Assembly: GCA_964386635.1 (NCBI GenBank) | Contig: CAYLRO010000056.1 | Coordinates: 1-13,780, forward strand | DNA length: 13,780 nt | From: Sabulitectum sp964386635 | Lineage (GTDB): Bacteria > Fermentibacterota > Fermentibacteria > Fermentibacterales > JCC-6 | Reading direction: 5' to 3' | Shown: positions 1-6,664 of the stretch, in pieces | How positions within the stretch are numbered: position 1 is the stretch's first letter | Layout of the letters: each line of letters opens with the position of its first letter | Made by a program: the position numbers and the translations under genes | The notes under the pieces: model-generated | Databases searched by the model: none | The model's input: only the letters and a program-made list of their open reading frames with translations | Told to the model about the DNA's origin: nothing

Positions 1-1
1 T

Positions 2-79
2 TCAGAGCAGTACATAACAGAATGGATGAAAGCTATCCCCAAAGAGTTTCGCCTGAAGCAGGGGGCACAGAAAGTGTAG
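2..79 (+). CDS. C-terminal tail of an unknown gene cut by the window edge
   Basis: An open frame enters from the left edge and ends at TAG 77-79. The 25 visible residues include EWMKAIPKEFRLKQG, a mixed charged/aromatic helix-like tail that looks coding rather than random. I do not recognise the family. With DUF6788 just downstream it could be the end of a mobile-element or host gene, but this is a guess from context. Confidence 0.3.
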   Translation, partial: SEQYITEWMKAIPKEFRLKQGAQKV

Positions 80-199
80 TATAGGAATACTCATAGACAA
101 TCACAGAAAAGTAACAGAATCCTAAACTGCAGTAAGCTCAATCTCGAATCCGTTTCATGACAATAACGTGAAGAAATGAAGATGTCCCTTTATTGCCTC

Positions 200-229
200 T
201 TGACATGTAATATGTATCATAATTATGAT
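200..229 (+). promoter_or_regulatory. Sigma70-type promoter of the DUF6788-like gene
   Basis: A perfect -35 TTGACA (200-205) is followed after 18 bp by TATGAT (224-229, 5 of 6 to consensus). Initiation about 7 nt further on would fall on or next to the ATG at 236, so the transcript would be leaderless or nearly so. No Shine-Dalgarno precedes that ATG. The promoter is overlapped by the palindrome at 213-232. Confidence 0.6.
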
Positions 230-232
230 ACA
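213..232. promoter_or_regulatory. Perfect 20-bp palindrome, probable operator
   Basis: TGTATCATAATTATGATACA equals its own reverse complement over all 20 bases. It fills most of the -35/-10 spacer and the whole -10 box, and ends 4 nt before the probable start codon. A dimeric repressor bound here would block RNA polymerase. No regulator gene is adjacent, so the binding protein is unknown; it could act from elsewhere or be the downstream product itself. Confidence 0.6.
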
Positions 233-235
233 ATC

Positions 236-523
236 ATGAATAAGGAAGAATTACTTGCTGAGATATCTGCAGTTAAGAAGGCTGTGTACGAGGTTGGGCA
301 TATGCATCCCGGGTCTTTATCCGTTCAGACTCGTAGTGCCGGGGGAGAGTACTACCAGCTGAGTTACTCTTTCAAGGGGAAGGGTCATACTCTGTATGTG
401 AGGTCTGAGGATTTGGATGATACCAGGGCAGCTGTTGAGAATTACGATCGGTTCAGATCTCTGTGCCGGCGATGGATTGAGCTTGAAGTGGCGCTTGCAA
501 AAGTCGCCAGAGATGAGAGATAG
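236..523 (+). CDS. DUF6788-like small protein
   Basis: The product is 95 aa from ATG 236. A longer in-frame start at 176 exists, but it would place the promoter and palindrome inside the coding region, so 236 is preferred. The pattern PGSLSVQTRS, then YYQLSYSFKGKGHTLYVR, then DLDDTRAAVENYDRFR, matches my recollection of DUF6788: a glycine/serine turn, a two-strand segment reading 'y-x-L-s-y-x-x-k-G-K-x-x-t-x-Y-V', and a C-terminal helix. Most members I recall carry a CxKxxCxC knuckle between the first two parts. It is missing here, where the segment reads TRSAGGEYYQ. Such proteins often lie next to transposases or other mobile genes and have no established function. A GC hairpin follows directly. 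No signal peptide or membrane segment is visible. Confidence 0.65.
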   Translation: MNKEELLAEISAVKKAVYEVGHMHPGSLSVQTRSAGGEYYQLSYSFKGKGHTLYVRSEDLDDTRAAVENYDRFRSLCRRWIELEVALAKVARDER

Positions 524-529
524 GCTAAG

Positions 530-545
530 CGGGGCCTGAGCCCCG
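530..545 (+). terminator. GC-rich hairpin after the DUF6788-like gene
   Basis: CGGGGC (530-535), loop CTGA, GCCCCG (540-545) form a perfect 6-bp stem 6 nt after the stop codon. No U tract follows, so an intrinsic terminator is plausible but incomplete. Confidence 0.35.
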
Positions 546-583
546 AATGCGTTTGGTGGAGACCTCCGGTTTACGGGTACCGG

Positions 584-618
584 TCTCAGAAAGTTCCGGT
601 TACCATGTTTCCCAGATA
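584..618 (+). repeat. Repeat copy A spanning the start of the MFPRY mini-ORF
   Basis: This 35-bp stretch aligns without gaps to 5082-5116 with only three mismatches. All three fall in the 21 bp before the ATG; the last 14 bp, from the ATG on, are identical. Similarity continues at protein level into the mini-ORF. It forms the left flank of the TcmP-DUF5131 block. Confidence 0.7.
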
Positions 619-766
619 CAAGACTGTTCGGGTACGGGGATATGAATTCCTAGGGTTGAATTCACGTTTTGCTTTCATTCTTGAAGTTGTGTCTTTGATG
701 CGGTGGATACTGCTATGTACGCGGTATTTACTGTTAAAGAGTGTTCACCGTTCGAAGAAGGATTAG
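605..766 (+). CDS. MFPRY mini-ORF A, small hypothetical protein or gene remnant
   Basis: A 53-codon frame, ATG 605 to TAG 764-766. It is paralogous to the mini-ORF at 5103: both begin MFPRY, then share R-x-x-G, LN, F-x-LE-x-V, a tryptophan and a leucine-rich stretch in register. A moderately hydrophobic segment (residues about 22-46, FAFILEVV...MRWILLCTRYLLLK) could be membrane-associated. There is no good Shine-Dalgarno. The frame is also open upstream to the DUF6788 stop, and residues before the Met (SQ-[KR]-V-x-VT) match copy B too, so both may descend from a longer gene. I do not recognise the family. Confidence 0.4.
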   Translation: MFPRYKTVRVRGYEFLGLNSRFAFILEVVSLMRWILLCTRYLLLKSVHRSKKD

Positions 767-1115
767 CTTACTTGTAACGAACTGAAAGAATGCGTTAAAT
801 CCGTAAAGAGCAGGATTTAATCGCCTTCTCGAGACCTGGGTGAGTTCATGCTCGAAAGACTAAAAAGAACTCTTGCCCTGTACAGACTTGCCTTCGGGCA
901 ACCAAGGCAGGAGGAGATGCTTGAAATATTAAGGAATTCAGGGCAGGATTCAGATAAGTCGAGATTGTCCCTTTAGCCCTGAATCAAGCGATAGTAGCAA
1001 ATTGAAAAAGAGAAACCAAATTCAATACCTGTTGAGAAAGAACCCAATTAGCCGGTAGCTAACGGAGGTGGACAAAAGACCAATGTAAACATATGTATAG
1101 GAAGAAGGGGCGAAA
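767..1115 (+). other. 349-bp gap before tcmP, apparently decayed DNA
   Basis: No intact gene of convincing length is present. It holds the 42-codon frame at 848-976, AT-rich sequence, and a purine-rich segment (1063-1070, GGAGGTGG) followed 11 nt later by ATGTAA, a start directly followed by a stop that may be accidental. Candidate -35/-10 pairs such as TTGAAA or TTGAGA near 1000-1040 are weak, so I assign no tcmP promoter. Confidence 0.4.
848..976 (+). pseudogene. Short frame with a helical, gene-tail-like peptide
   Basis: ATG 848 to TAG 974-976, 42 codons. The peptide contains LALYRLAFGQPRQEEMLEIL, an amphipathic, well-formed segment unlike random translation. From memory only, the 'YR-x-x-FGQPRQE' pattern recalls C-terminal ends of some SNF2-type helicases of defence loci. 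If so, this is a stranded C-terminal remnant. It could equally be a small unrelated ORF, as the start has only a weak GGTGA upstream. Confidence 0.25.
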
Positions 1116-2009
1116 ATGAATGAGTTTGGTGGAGAATGGACCAGAGCTAAACTTGAAGCACTCAGCAAGTATCTGAATGCCTATCGAATGATTTTCGATA
1201 AGAATCCGAGAGCAAGCTATTTCCGAACAATCTACATTGATGGATTTGCAGGTTCTGGAAAGTGGATATCCCGAAAGTCAGAGCTGGATTCCGAAATCGG
1301 TTTGTTTGAGGATCCCGATGAGACTCATGATGCTATAAGTTATTCCGAAGGAAGCGTACAGATTGCGCTTGGGTTGGATTCTCCTTTCGACAAATATCTG
1401 CTGATAGAGAAAGATCAGTCTACAGCAGAGGAGCTTAAGAAACTAATTAAAGAGAAGTATCGAGGGTTGATTAAAAGAACGCAAGTATTTGTGGGTGATT
1501 GCAATGAGAAGCTTTGTGAGATTGCTGGAAAATGGAACTATTCCAAAGACAGAGCCGTTTGCTTCCTCGATCCATACGGAATGTCGGTGAATTGGTCAAC
1601 AATAGAAAGCATTGCCCGAACACAAGCCATTGATCTTTGGCTTCTCTTCCCTTTGGGACAAGGTATCTGCCGGTTACTGAAGAAAAAAGAAATTCCCGAT
1701 GGATCTTGGGCTGACAAACTGGATAATGTTCTTGGGACTCCTGATAGGAGAGACCATTTCTACAACACAGAGAAGAAACAGGACTTGTTCGGGGAACTCT
1801 ACCAAACAGAAAGATGTGTTGTTTCTGAAGAGATAGGCGAGTATTTTCTTGAACGAATGAGGACGATTTTTGCCGGTGTTTCTGAGAAACCCCTTATTCT
1901 AAAGAATTCTAAAAACAGTCCTCTTTTCATGCTTTGTTTTGCAGCTGGTAACAAAAAGGGCAGTGTTACTGCACTGAAGATCGCTAATAGCATAATTGGA
2001 AGCACTTGA
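1116..2009 (+). CDS. tcmP: Three-Cys-motif partner protein TcmP
   Basis: 297 aa, starting at ATG 1116 behind a purine-rich Shine-Dalgarno (GAAGAAGGGG, 1101-1110). Family features in order: an N-terminal W-T-x-x-K-L-x-x-L-x-K-Y-L segment (8-20), then IDGFAGSGK (41-49), which resembles the SAM-binding loop of Rossmann methyltransferases. LLIEKD (95-100) supplies the acidic end of the second strand, FVGDCN (125-130) follows, and FLDPYG (150-155) sits where an amino-methyltransferase has its catalytic loop. The C-terminal part (about 200-297) is less conserved. TcmP (TIGR04474, by recollection) is defined by being encoded next to DUF5131, as here, and the stop overlaps the next start (TGATG). No biochemical role is established; nucleic-acid or protein modification with the partner is inference. 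Length is normal and the gene appears intact. Confidence 0.9.
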   Translation: MNEFGGEWTRAKLEALSKYLNAYRMIFDKNPRASYFRTIYIDGFAGSGKWISRKSELDSEIGLFEDPDETHDAISYSEGSVQIALGLDSPFDKYLLIEKDQSTAEELKKLIKEKYRGLIKRTQVFVGDCNEKLCEIAGKWNYSKDRAVCFLDPYGMSVNWSTIESIARTQAIDLWLLFPLGQGICRLLKKKEIPDGSWADKLDNVLGTPDRRDHFYNTEKKQDLFGELYQTERCVVSEEIGEYFLERMRTIFAGVSEKPLILKNSKNSPLFMLCFAAGNKKGSVTALKIANSIIGST

Positions 2010-2734
2010 TGGCACTGAATTCCGGTATTGAATGGACAGAAGCAAGCTGGAACCCGGTTACCGGCTGCTCAAAGGTATCTCCCGGTTGTAAGAACTGCTA
2101 TGCTGAAAGAATGGCATTAAGGCTTCAGGCCATGGGGCAGAAGAACTATCTGGACGGGTTCTCTGTTCGTTGCCATGAAGATTCTCTTCTGATTCCAGCT
2201 TCCTGGAAAAAGCCAAGGATTATCTTTGTGAACTCCATGAGTGATCTGTTTCATGATGAAGTACCGGGATCGTTTATTCACTCTGTTTTTGGTGTGATGA
2301 ATCATGTTCACCGGCATGTTTACCAGGTACTCACAAAGAGGTCGTTACGTATGATGGATATGGGTGAGAGTTTGTTATGGGCTCCCAACATATGGGCAGG
2401 GGTTAGTGTTGAGAATTCAGATTACCTTCACAGGATTGATCATCTGCGTTCTGTTCCTGCTTCAGTCCGTTTCATTTCTTTTGAGCCTCTGATTGGTGCA
2501 ATTGATTCAGTTGATCTGTACGGTATTCACTGGGTGATAGCCGGGGGAGAATCCGGTCCCGGTGCCAGGTCTGTTTCTCCTGTGTGGATTCGAAGGTTAC
2601 GGGACATTTGTATCGAGCAGAATGTTCCATTTTTCTTCAAGCAATGGGGCGGGGTTCGCAAGAAAAAGAATGGCCGTGAACTGGATGGTCGATTCTGGGA
2701 TCAGATGCCACTTCATTCTAAAATCATATCCTGA
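2009..2734 (+). CDS. DUF5131 / phage Gp37-Gp68 three-Cys-motif protein
   Basis: 241 aa from ATG 2009, which shares its A with the TGA of tcmP and implies translational coupling. An upstream in-frame TTG at 2006 is less likely. The family hallmarks are complete. The N-terminal SGIEWTEASWNPVTGC is followed by Cys20-x6-Cys27-x2-Cys30, the three-cysteine cluster likened to a divergent radical-SAM site. In the middle come IIFVNSMSDLFHDEVP and a Y-x-VLTKR strand. The C-terminal block is WVIAGGESGPGAR, PFFFKQWGG, and an ending ELDGRFWDQMP. The Pfam family is PF07505. It occurs in phages and mobile or variable loci, often with TcmP. Iron-sulfur/SAM chemistry is inferred from the cysteines only. A second, broken 5' copy lies at 7157-7249. 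Confidence 0.92.
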   Translation: MALNSGIEWTEASWNPVTGCSKVSPGCKNCYAERMALRLQAMGQKNYLDGFSVRCHEDSLLIPASWKKPRIIFVNSMSDLFHDEVPGSFIHSVFGVMNHVHRHVYQVLTKRSLRMMDMGESLLWAPNIWAGVSVENSDYLHRIDHLRSVPASVRFISFEPLIGAIDSVDLYGIHWVIAGGESGPGARSVSPVWIRRLRDICIEQNVPFFFKQWGGVRKKKNGRELDGRFWDQMPLHSKIIS

Positions 2735-2777
2735 AAGTGTAAATGTTATTTCCACTGTATTGGAATTGTCATAAGCA

Positions 2778-2823
2778 CTTTTCACACCCAAAGAGCACTC
2801 TGGAGAGAGTGTTGTGATAAAAG
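2778..2823. terminator. Imperfect stem-loop between convergent genes
   Basis: The core CACTCT (2796-2801), loop GGAG, AGAGTG (2806-2811) is a perfect 6-bp stem, extended by one wobble and one A-T pair. An outer CTTTT/CACA (2778-2786) pairs with TGTG-AT-AAAAG (2813-2823) across bulges. It sits between the ends of DUF5131 (2734, plus) and the phosphoesterase (2865, minus), where a bidirectional terminator is expected. There is no strong T tract. Confidence 0.35.
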
Positions 2824-2864
2824 ATGAGCTGTTCAGTGATGACGTTGACCTGGAAGAATGTCAG

Positions 2865-3938
2865 TTAAATATCTTGCTGGAAAAGAGAGCTGAGATCCTT
2901 AGTCTTAAGGGGATCAGGTAATGGATCTCCGTCGCTGTTGGGCCAGTGTACCAGTTTAATCAGTTTATCTGATATCTCAATCGCAGTAATATCTCCATCC
3001 TTGTAGCAACAGCATCCAGTGTTGAAGAAGCATTCCCTTGACATTTCCGCCTGATCTTCTGTCTCCGGTTCCTGGAGTTCCTGAGTGATTGCCCATTCAC
3101 GCAGTGCGTGAAGACTGGCAAGCTCGTTGTAGTCAAAGTTGGGCTTTTCTTCGAGATCACTTATCAGCTTAGCAATCTCATCAAGGTGTGTTCTTGAAGA
3201 GAAGACGGGTCTGTGTGAATGTCCGGCAATTAACACAAGGTTACTGTGAAATTCAGCCCATCTATACATTGCGATATTATTGCTTTTTCTCAGGGAGCTG
3301 TCCAAGGCTGGTGATGAAGGGTTCCAGGAGTATCTTGAGACCCACTGAATAATCGGTACGAAGTATCTGACAAAGTACTTTGATATGATCCGGTATTTGT
3401 CACTGTTTCTCGAGCCTTGATGACCGTGGACGGCGAAGATGTCACCAAGAACCTCTTTCTTATTCCTTACCCGGATAATGCAGCCCTCATGTACTTTCAA
3501 AACGGGATTCTCTTTACTGTCACCCAGTTCTTTGCCAAGGTATTTTGCTACCTTTTTCTTCTTCCGCCATAAGTCATCATGGTTCCCCCATATCCGGATG
3601 TAGCGGCCTGCCTGGAAGAACTTCTTTTCAAGAGCAAAAGTATGTTTGTATTTTGATATGACCTTGCTGGGAAACTCTTCCCAGAGCTCCTCTGAATCTC
3701 CCAGTATCACAAGGGTGAATCCCAAAGTGAAGTAGTATGCAAGCATTGAATTGAAAGCCTTTTCTGAAGCTCTGAAATCGTCTGCTGCGTTCCTGCCTCC
3801 TTTATGAACATCTGAAACGAAAATGAGCTTTGCCGTTTCCACATCGATACTGAGAACGGGGCCGTTGTTCAAGGCGTTATTGTGTACTCTTGTCAGTGCC
3901 TTGGATACATTCTGCTCCTCGTATTTATCTTTACACAT
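2865..3938 (-). CDS. Calcineurin-like metallophosphoesterase
   Basis: 357 aa. All dimetal-site motifs are present in order: SDVHKG (D43, H45), GDSEELWE (D81), GNHDD (N119-H120), HGHQG (H171, H173) and GHSHRP (239-244). It is therefore probably an active phosphohydrolase; the substrate cannot be read from sequence. The layout is loosely like LpxH-type (UDP-diacylglucosamine) enzymes, but the C-terminal half, with an acidic stretch (about 288-300) and the NTGCCCYKDG-DITAIEI strand pair (306-322), fits a broader bacterial subgroup of unknown substrate. No signal peptide, so cytoplasmic. The start ATG (3938) has an AGAGGA Shine-Dalgarno 7 nt upstream. It lies 38 nt downstream of the lipoprotein gene on the same strand and probably shares its transcript. 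Confidence 0.88.
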   Translation of the reverse strand: MCKDKYEEQNVSKALTRVHNNALNNGPVLSIDVETAKLIFVSDVHKGGRNAADDFRASEKAFNSMLAYYFTLGFTLVILGDSEELWEEFPSKVISKYKHTFALEKKFFQAGRYIRIWGNHDDLWRKKKKVAKYLGKELGDSKENPVLKVHEGCIIRVRNKKEVLGDIFAVHGHQGSRNSDKYRIISKYFVRYFVPIIQWVSRYSWNPSSPALDSSLRKSNNIAMYRWAEFHSNLVLIAGHSHRPVFSSRTHLDEIAKLISDLEEKPNFDYNELASLHALREWAITQELQEPETEDQAEMSRECFFNTGCCCYKDGDITAIEISDKLIKLVHWPNSDGDPLPDPLKTKDLSSLFQQDI

Positions 3939-3976
3939 TACATGTCCTCTTTTCTTCTGAATTCAGAGCAACATGT

Positions 3977-4750
3977 TTACTCATTGAGGAATATTTCCCC
4001 TTCAAGCAAGCCTGACACTCTGACTGAGTCCATTATCTGCTCAAGGGGTATTCTTTCAGGCATGCTTCCAGAACGCCCAATCAATTCACCAAGGAGATCC
4101 ATATTCAGTGCTTCAAACGCTGTAACAGTGTAGCTCAGGGTTGTCTCTTCTTTCTGAAAGACTCCAGCATCCAGTCCTACAATCTGACCCACAACACCTT
4201 CGGCATCAGCGCTTATTTCAAAATACTTGGTGCTGAGGAACCTCATTACAACAACAGAATGAACCCAGAGCCTGGGTGACTCAGAATTAGAGTTGTGTGA
4301 GGTCGCCCACTCTGCAGCAGCAAGGTACAAAAGCTCCTGAATTTCAGGATCATCTGTTACCAGAGATGCTTCAGATTCATCGCAGATGGATATTTGAAAC
4401 ACTCCGTTTGAAAGGTAGCTCAGTACGAAACCTAAACCCTCAGTCTGAGAATGATCATTCAGATTAACCATTGACTCATAGTAGAAGTTCGGATTCTCAA
4501 CTACCTTTACCGGTGGTCTTTCAATGCCATCGGGAATAAAGAAACCCGCATCCTGGTAGTTTCCGTCGATGTCCTGTTGAAGAACTGTTCCGATAAGTCT
4601 GTGTGGATAGTATCCCAGAGACTGCGTGTAGATTGCCCTGTTCAGAATAAAATCAGGAAGAGCCTCATTAACATCTGCTGAATTGAATGTAACACCGCCG
4701 CAATTCAGCGCCGCGAGCGCTACGAGAAGGACCAAACCTAACTGTTTCAT
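3977..4750 (-). CDS. Putative exported lipoprotein, unknown function
   Basis: 257 aa from ATG 4750, chosen because AAGGGTGG lies just upstream on the minus strand and the protein then opens with a classic export signal, MKQLGLVLLVALAALNCGG. Cys17 is a candidate lipidation site, although Asn at -1 is unusual for a lipobox. The frame stays open a further 65 codons upstream, but that extension is low-complexity and precedes the signal, so I exclude it. The mature part is mixed alpha/beta without cysteines apart from Cys123, and includes LYLAAAEWATSH (141-152) and a strand-rich segment around 162-215. I recognise no domain. Its position 38 nt before the phosphoesterase gene suggests co-transcription, not necessarily a shared function. 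Confidence 0.75.
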   Translation of the reverse strand: MKQLGLVLLVALAALNCGGVTFNSADVNEALPDFILNRAIYTQSLGYYPHRLIGTVLQQDIDGNYQDAGFFIPDGIERPPVKVVENPNFYYESMVNLNDHSQTEGLGFVLSYLSNGVFQISICDESEASLVTDDPEIQELLYLAAAEWATSHNSNSESPRLWVHSVVVMRFLSTKYFEISADAEGVVGQIVGLDAGVFQKEETTLSYTVTAFEALNMDLLGELIGRSGSMPERIPLEQIMDSVRVSGLLEGEIFLNE

Positions 4751-5102
4751 AATAACCACCCTTTCTGAGTAACCCGCTTGAGACGTAATGCTCCGGGCAG
4801 ACTCAGAAGAAGTGATGAATTGAGCGAAAGATGAAATGAAGAGATAACGAAGGTAGTCACAGTCTGGATCCAGAGCAAATTCAATCCTGGTAGCAGCAGG
4901 TGATAATGAGGAAAGGATAAGACGAGAAGTGAAGAAAAGGAACAAGGAAAGAAGACCTCACCTGCTCCAGCCCATTAATAAACCATAAGGAAATACAGCA
5001 TTTGAGTCAATGGTAACTTATTGAACCAGTTGCTCTTAAAGAAGAATTTTTAAAAAAATGAGAGGAGTCCGCTAATTCCGCTCTCAGAGAGTTTCGGTTA
5101 CC
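4751..5102. other. 352-bp gap: long leader of the minus-strand operon
   Basis: The segment 4751-4981 would be the untranslated leader of the lipoprotein transcript if the promoter at 4982-5010 is right. It is purine-rich on the plus strand (4908-4954, many GAAG/AAGG runs) and I find no convincing structured RNA in it. The segment 5011-5081 is AT-rich with an A7 run (5052-5058), then repeat copy B begins. Confidence 0.35.
4982..5010 (-). promoter_or_regulatory. Candidate promoter for the lipoprotein-phosphoesterase operon
   Basis: On the minus strand TTGACT (5010 to 5005) is followed after exactly 17 bp by TATGGT (4987 to 4982). The -35 is 5 of 6 and the -10 is 4 of 6. The roughly 230-nt distance to the lipoprotein start is long, which lowers confidence. 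Confidence 0.4.
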
Positions 5103-5116
5103 ATGTTTCCCAGATA
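5082..5116 (+). repeat. Repeat copy B spanning the start of the second MFPRY mini-ORF
   Basis: Partner of 584-618, with three mismatches in 35 ungapped positions. It forms the left flank of the XRE-ImmA/PIN block. Confidence 0.7.
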
Positions 5117-5234
5117 TGTTTCTCTTCGTTTCCAGGGGAGTGAGAATGCTTCTCTGAATCATCATCCTGGATTTGTGCTGGAGATCGTGTTGGTGGTCTG
5201 CTGGTTGATTCTGCTGGTGATTAGACTAATTTGA
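5103..5234 (+). CDS. MFPRY mini-ORF B, small hydrophobic protein
   Basis: 43 codons, ATG 5103 to TGA 5232-5234. The N-terminus MFPRYVSLRFQG matches MFPRYKTVRVRG of copy A, and FVLEIV matches FILEVV. The C-terminal half (about 24-43, FVLEIVLVVCWLILLVIRLI) is long and hydrophobic enough to span a membrane once. Unlike copy A, the frame is closed 9 codons before the ATG (TAA 5073-5075), which supports the ATG as the start if translated. Shine-Dalgarno support is weak (GAGAG, 5087-5091). It may be a real small membrane protein or the surviving 5' end of a once longer gene. Confidence 0.4.
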   Translation: MFPRYVSLRFQGSENASLNHHPGFVLEIVLVVCWLILLVIRLI

Positions 5235-5498
5235 ATGTTTTGCTTCAGATCGTTTATGGTCGGGTAAACGCTGGCGTAACCCTCCCCATTATGAGGACAG
5301 TCCAAAAGAGGAGACTTCTTCAGTTGGCATTTTCCGATTAATACTTGGCGGCAACCCTCCCAGAGAGCCATGTGGCAATCATTCATTGTAACTTCTCATC
5401 CAGCTCTCTGTGACTTCTCGTACACGCTCTAGGCTGTTGAACATCACAGTATGAACTTCAACTCTGAGTTAATGATGCACTGATATCACAACGACACT
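5235..5498. other. Non-coding stretch before the XRE-ImmA promoter
   Basis: No convincing gene. A near-repeated motif (GGCGTAACCCTCCCC at 5272-5286 and GGCGGCAACCCTCCCA at 5346-5361) is visible. A minus-strand frame across 5162-5386 encodes a cysteine-containing peptide but overlaps mini-ORF B antisense and lacks a good ribosome-binding site. With 5499-5560 it makes a 326-bp gap. Confidence 0.35.
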
Positions 5499-5515
5499 TC
5501 AAGGAAAATCCTTGA
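5499..5515. promoter_or_regulatory. Operator-like dyad over the -35 box of the XRE-ImmA gene
   Basis: TCAAGGA-AAA-TCCTTGA: 7-bp perfect arms around a 3-bp centre, whose right arm overlaps the TTGACG -35 (5512-5517). Placement and size fit autoregulation by the XRE domain of the first gene. The link to that protein is inferred from position. Confidence 0.55.
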
Positions 5516-5540
5516 CGCAACATTAAGGCGCCTGCATTAT
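5512..5540 (+). promoter_or_regulatory. Promoter of the XRE-ImmA/PIN operon
   Basis: TTGACG (5512-5517, 5 of 6), 17-bp spacer, CATTAT (5535-5540, 4 of 6). Initiation would fall near 5547, giving a leader of about 14 nt with a strong AGGAGG (5551-5556) 4 nt before ATG 5561. Confidence 0.6.
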
Positions 5541-5560
5541 TGTAATATACAGGAGGCAAA

Positions 5561-6664
5561 ATGAAGGAAAAGAATGACAGACTTGCTGCACAGGGTGACA
5601 GGTTAAGGAAATACCGTGAATCGCAGTGCCGTTCTGCTGAAGATGTTGCTTCATTGCTTGGGATGGGGAATCGTCAGTCAGTTTACGATCTTGAGGGCGG
5701 TAAAAGGGATCTAAAAGCATATGAGGCTCTGCAGCTCGCTGAGTATTATGGAGTTTCTCCAGAGGTTCTGCTGAATGGTGCATCTTCTTCTTCGCAGATA
5801 TTCTGGCGGGGAGAGTCAGATAATCTTGCCGAGAATCTGCTGCGAACAAGGCTGGAAAGGTATGAGAGGTTACTTTCCCTTGCAGAATGCTCAGTTGAAG
5901 GAGTAATGCCCTGCTATGATTTATCTGAATGCAATTCCTACGAACAGATAGAGGGAATAGCTGAAGGTTTAGCCTGTCAGCTCAAACTGGGTAGATATCC
6001 TGCTCGTGTTCTTGAAGAAGTACTTTGGAAGACATGGAATGTAATAGTTTTTCATGTTCCCCTTGAAAGCGGTTCAGGGGCCTGCATTCGCGGGAAAGGA
6101 TTGAGTGCAGTTCTTCTGAATTCTGATGAAGTCTGGTGGAGAAGAAACTTCAGTCTGGGTCATGAAGTGTTTCATTTAGTCTTCAACAACTGCAGAGGTA
6201 TCGCAGACGATAGAGTTGAGACAATGGGAAACATCTTTGCCAGTCATTTGCTTATGCCTGCAGAGTGCATTAACGAGGATTTCAGAAAGATCTCGGATAA
6301 TGGAAGCATTACGTACTTTGATCTCATGAGCCTGGCCAAGGAATTCATGGTTAGTACTGAAGCATTACTCTGGCGGCTTTGCAGAGTTGGAATCATTGAG
6401 AAATCATTTGTTGATAATTTTAGAGAAAATGATGAGTTGAAGAACCTGGACAAGGATGTCCGCGCTGACGCTACCCGAAAAGAGTTATCCCTGCCTGTGA
6501 ACATGGTGAGCCTTGCCTACAGAGTTTACCTGCGCGGTAATATTTCAGTAGGTAAGCTTGCAGAATACCTTGAAACCACTGTTGATCAATTGAAAACTGT
6601 ACTCAGATCCCATGGCATTGATCCATTTGCGGAGTATTATGAAACCTCACTTGGTAATACTTGA
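5561..6664 (+). CDS. XRE-type HTH fused to ImmA/IrrE-like metallopeptidase
   Basis: 367 aa. Residues about 10-72 are an XRE helix-turn-helix (RLRKYRESQCRSAEDVASLLG, recognition helix near NRQSVYDLEGGKRD, then YEALQLAEYYGVSPEVLL). Residues about 130-275 are an M78-type peptidase: LGHEVFHLVF gives the zinc motif HExxH (H201, E202, H205), and RVETMGNIFASHLLMP supplies a likely third ligand, E220, plus the family's FA-x-x-LLMP signature. A C-terminal segment (about 312-355) again looks helix-turn-helix-like. In known cases (ImmA with ImmR, IrrE with DdrO) the peptidase cleaves an XRE repressor; fused forms often precede toxin-like genes. Inferred role: autoregulating antitoxin or stress-responsive switch for the overlapping PIN gene. 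It has the strongest Shine-Dalgarno I saw in the window. Confidence 0.9.
   Translation: MKEKNDRLAAQGDRLRKYRESQCRSAEDVASLLGMGNRQSVYDLEGGKRDLKAYEALQLAEYYGVSPEVLLNGASSSSQIFWRGESDNLAENLLRTRLERYERLLSLAECSVEGVMPCYDLSECNSYEQIEGIAEGLACQLKLGRYPARVLEEVLWKTWNVIVFHVPLESGSGACIRGKGLSAVLLNSDEVWWRRNFSLGHEVFHLVFNNCRGIADDRVETMGNIFASHLLMPAECINEDFRKISDNGSITYFDLMSLAKEFMVSTEALLWRLCRVGIIEKSFVDNFRENDELKNLDKDVRADATRKELSLPVNMVSLAYRVYLRGNISVGKLAEYLETTVDQLKTVLRSHGIDPFAEYYETSLGNT

Noticed and set aside
71..92. Small hairpin AGTAT-AGGA-ATACT after the first stop codon
   Set aside because: Only a 5-bp AT-rich stem without a T tract; too weak to call a terminator.
176..235. Upstream start at 176 for the DUF6788-like gene
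   Set aside because: It would put the promoter and palindrome inside the coding region and add 20 residues outside the family alignment.
559..587. GAGACC...GGTCTC inverted repeat before mini-ORF A
   Set aside because: A 6-bp stem with a 17-nt loop and not conserved in copy B; probably chance.
4751..4945. N-terminal extension of the lipoprotein frame to 4945
   Set aside because: It precedes a clear signal peptide with its own Shine-Dalgarno, and its sequence is low-complexity.
5162..5386. 74-aa minus-strand frame with several cysteines
   Set aside because: It overlaps mini-ORF B antisense, has only a weak GAGAAG upstream of its ATG, and shows no family pattern I recognise. Its tail is low-complexity.
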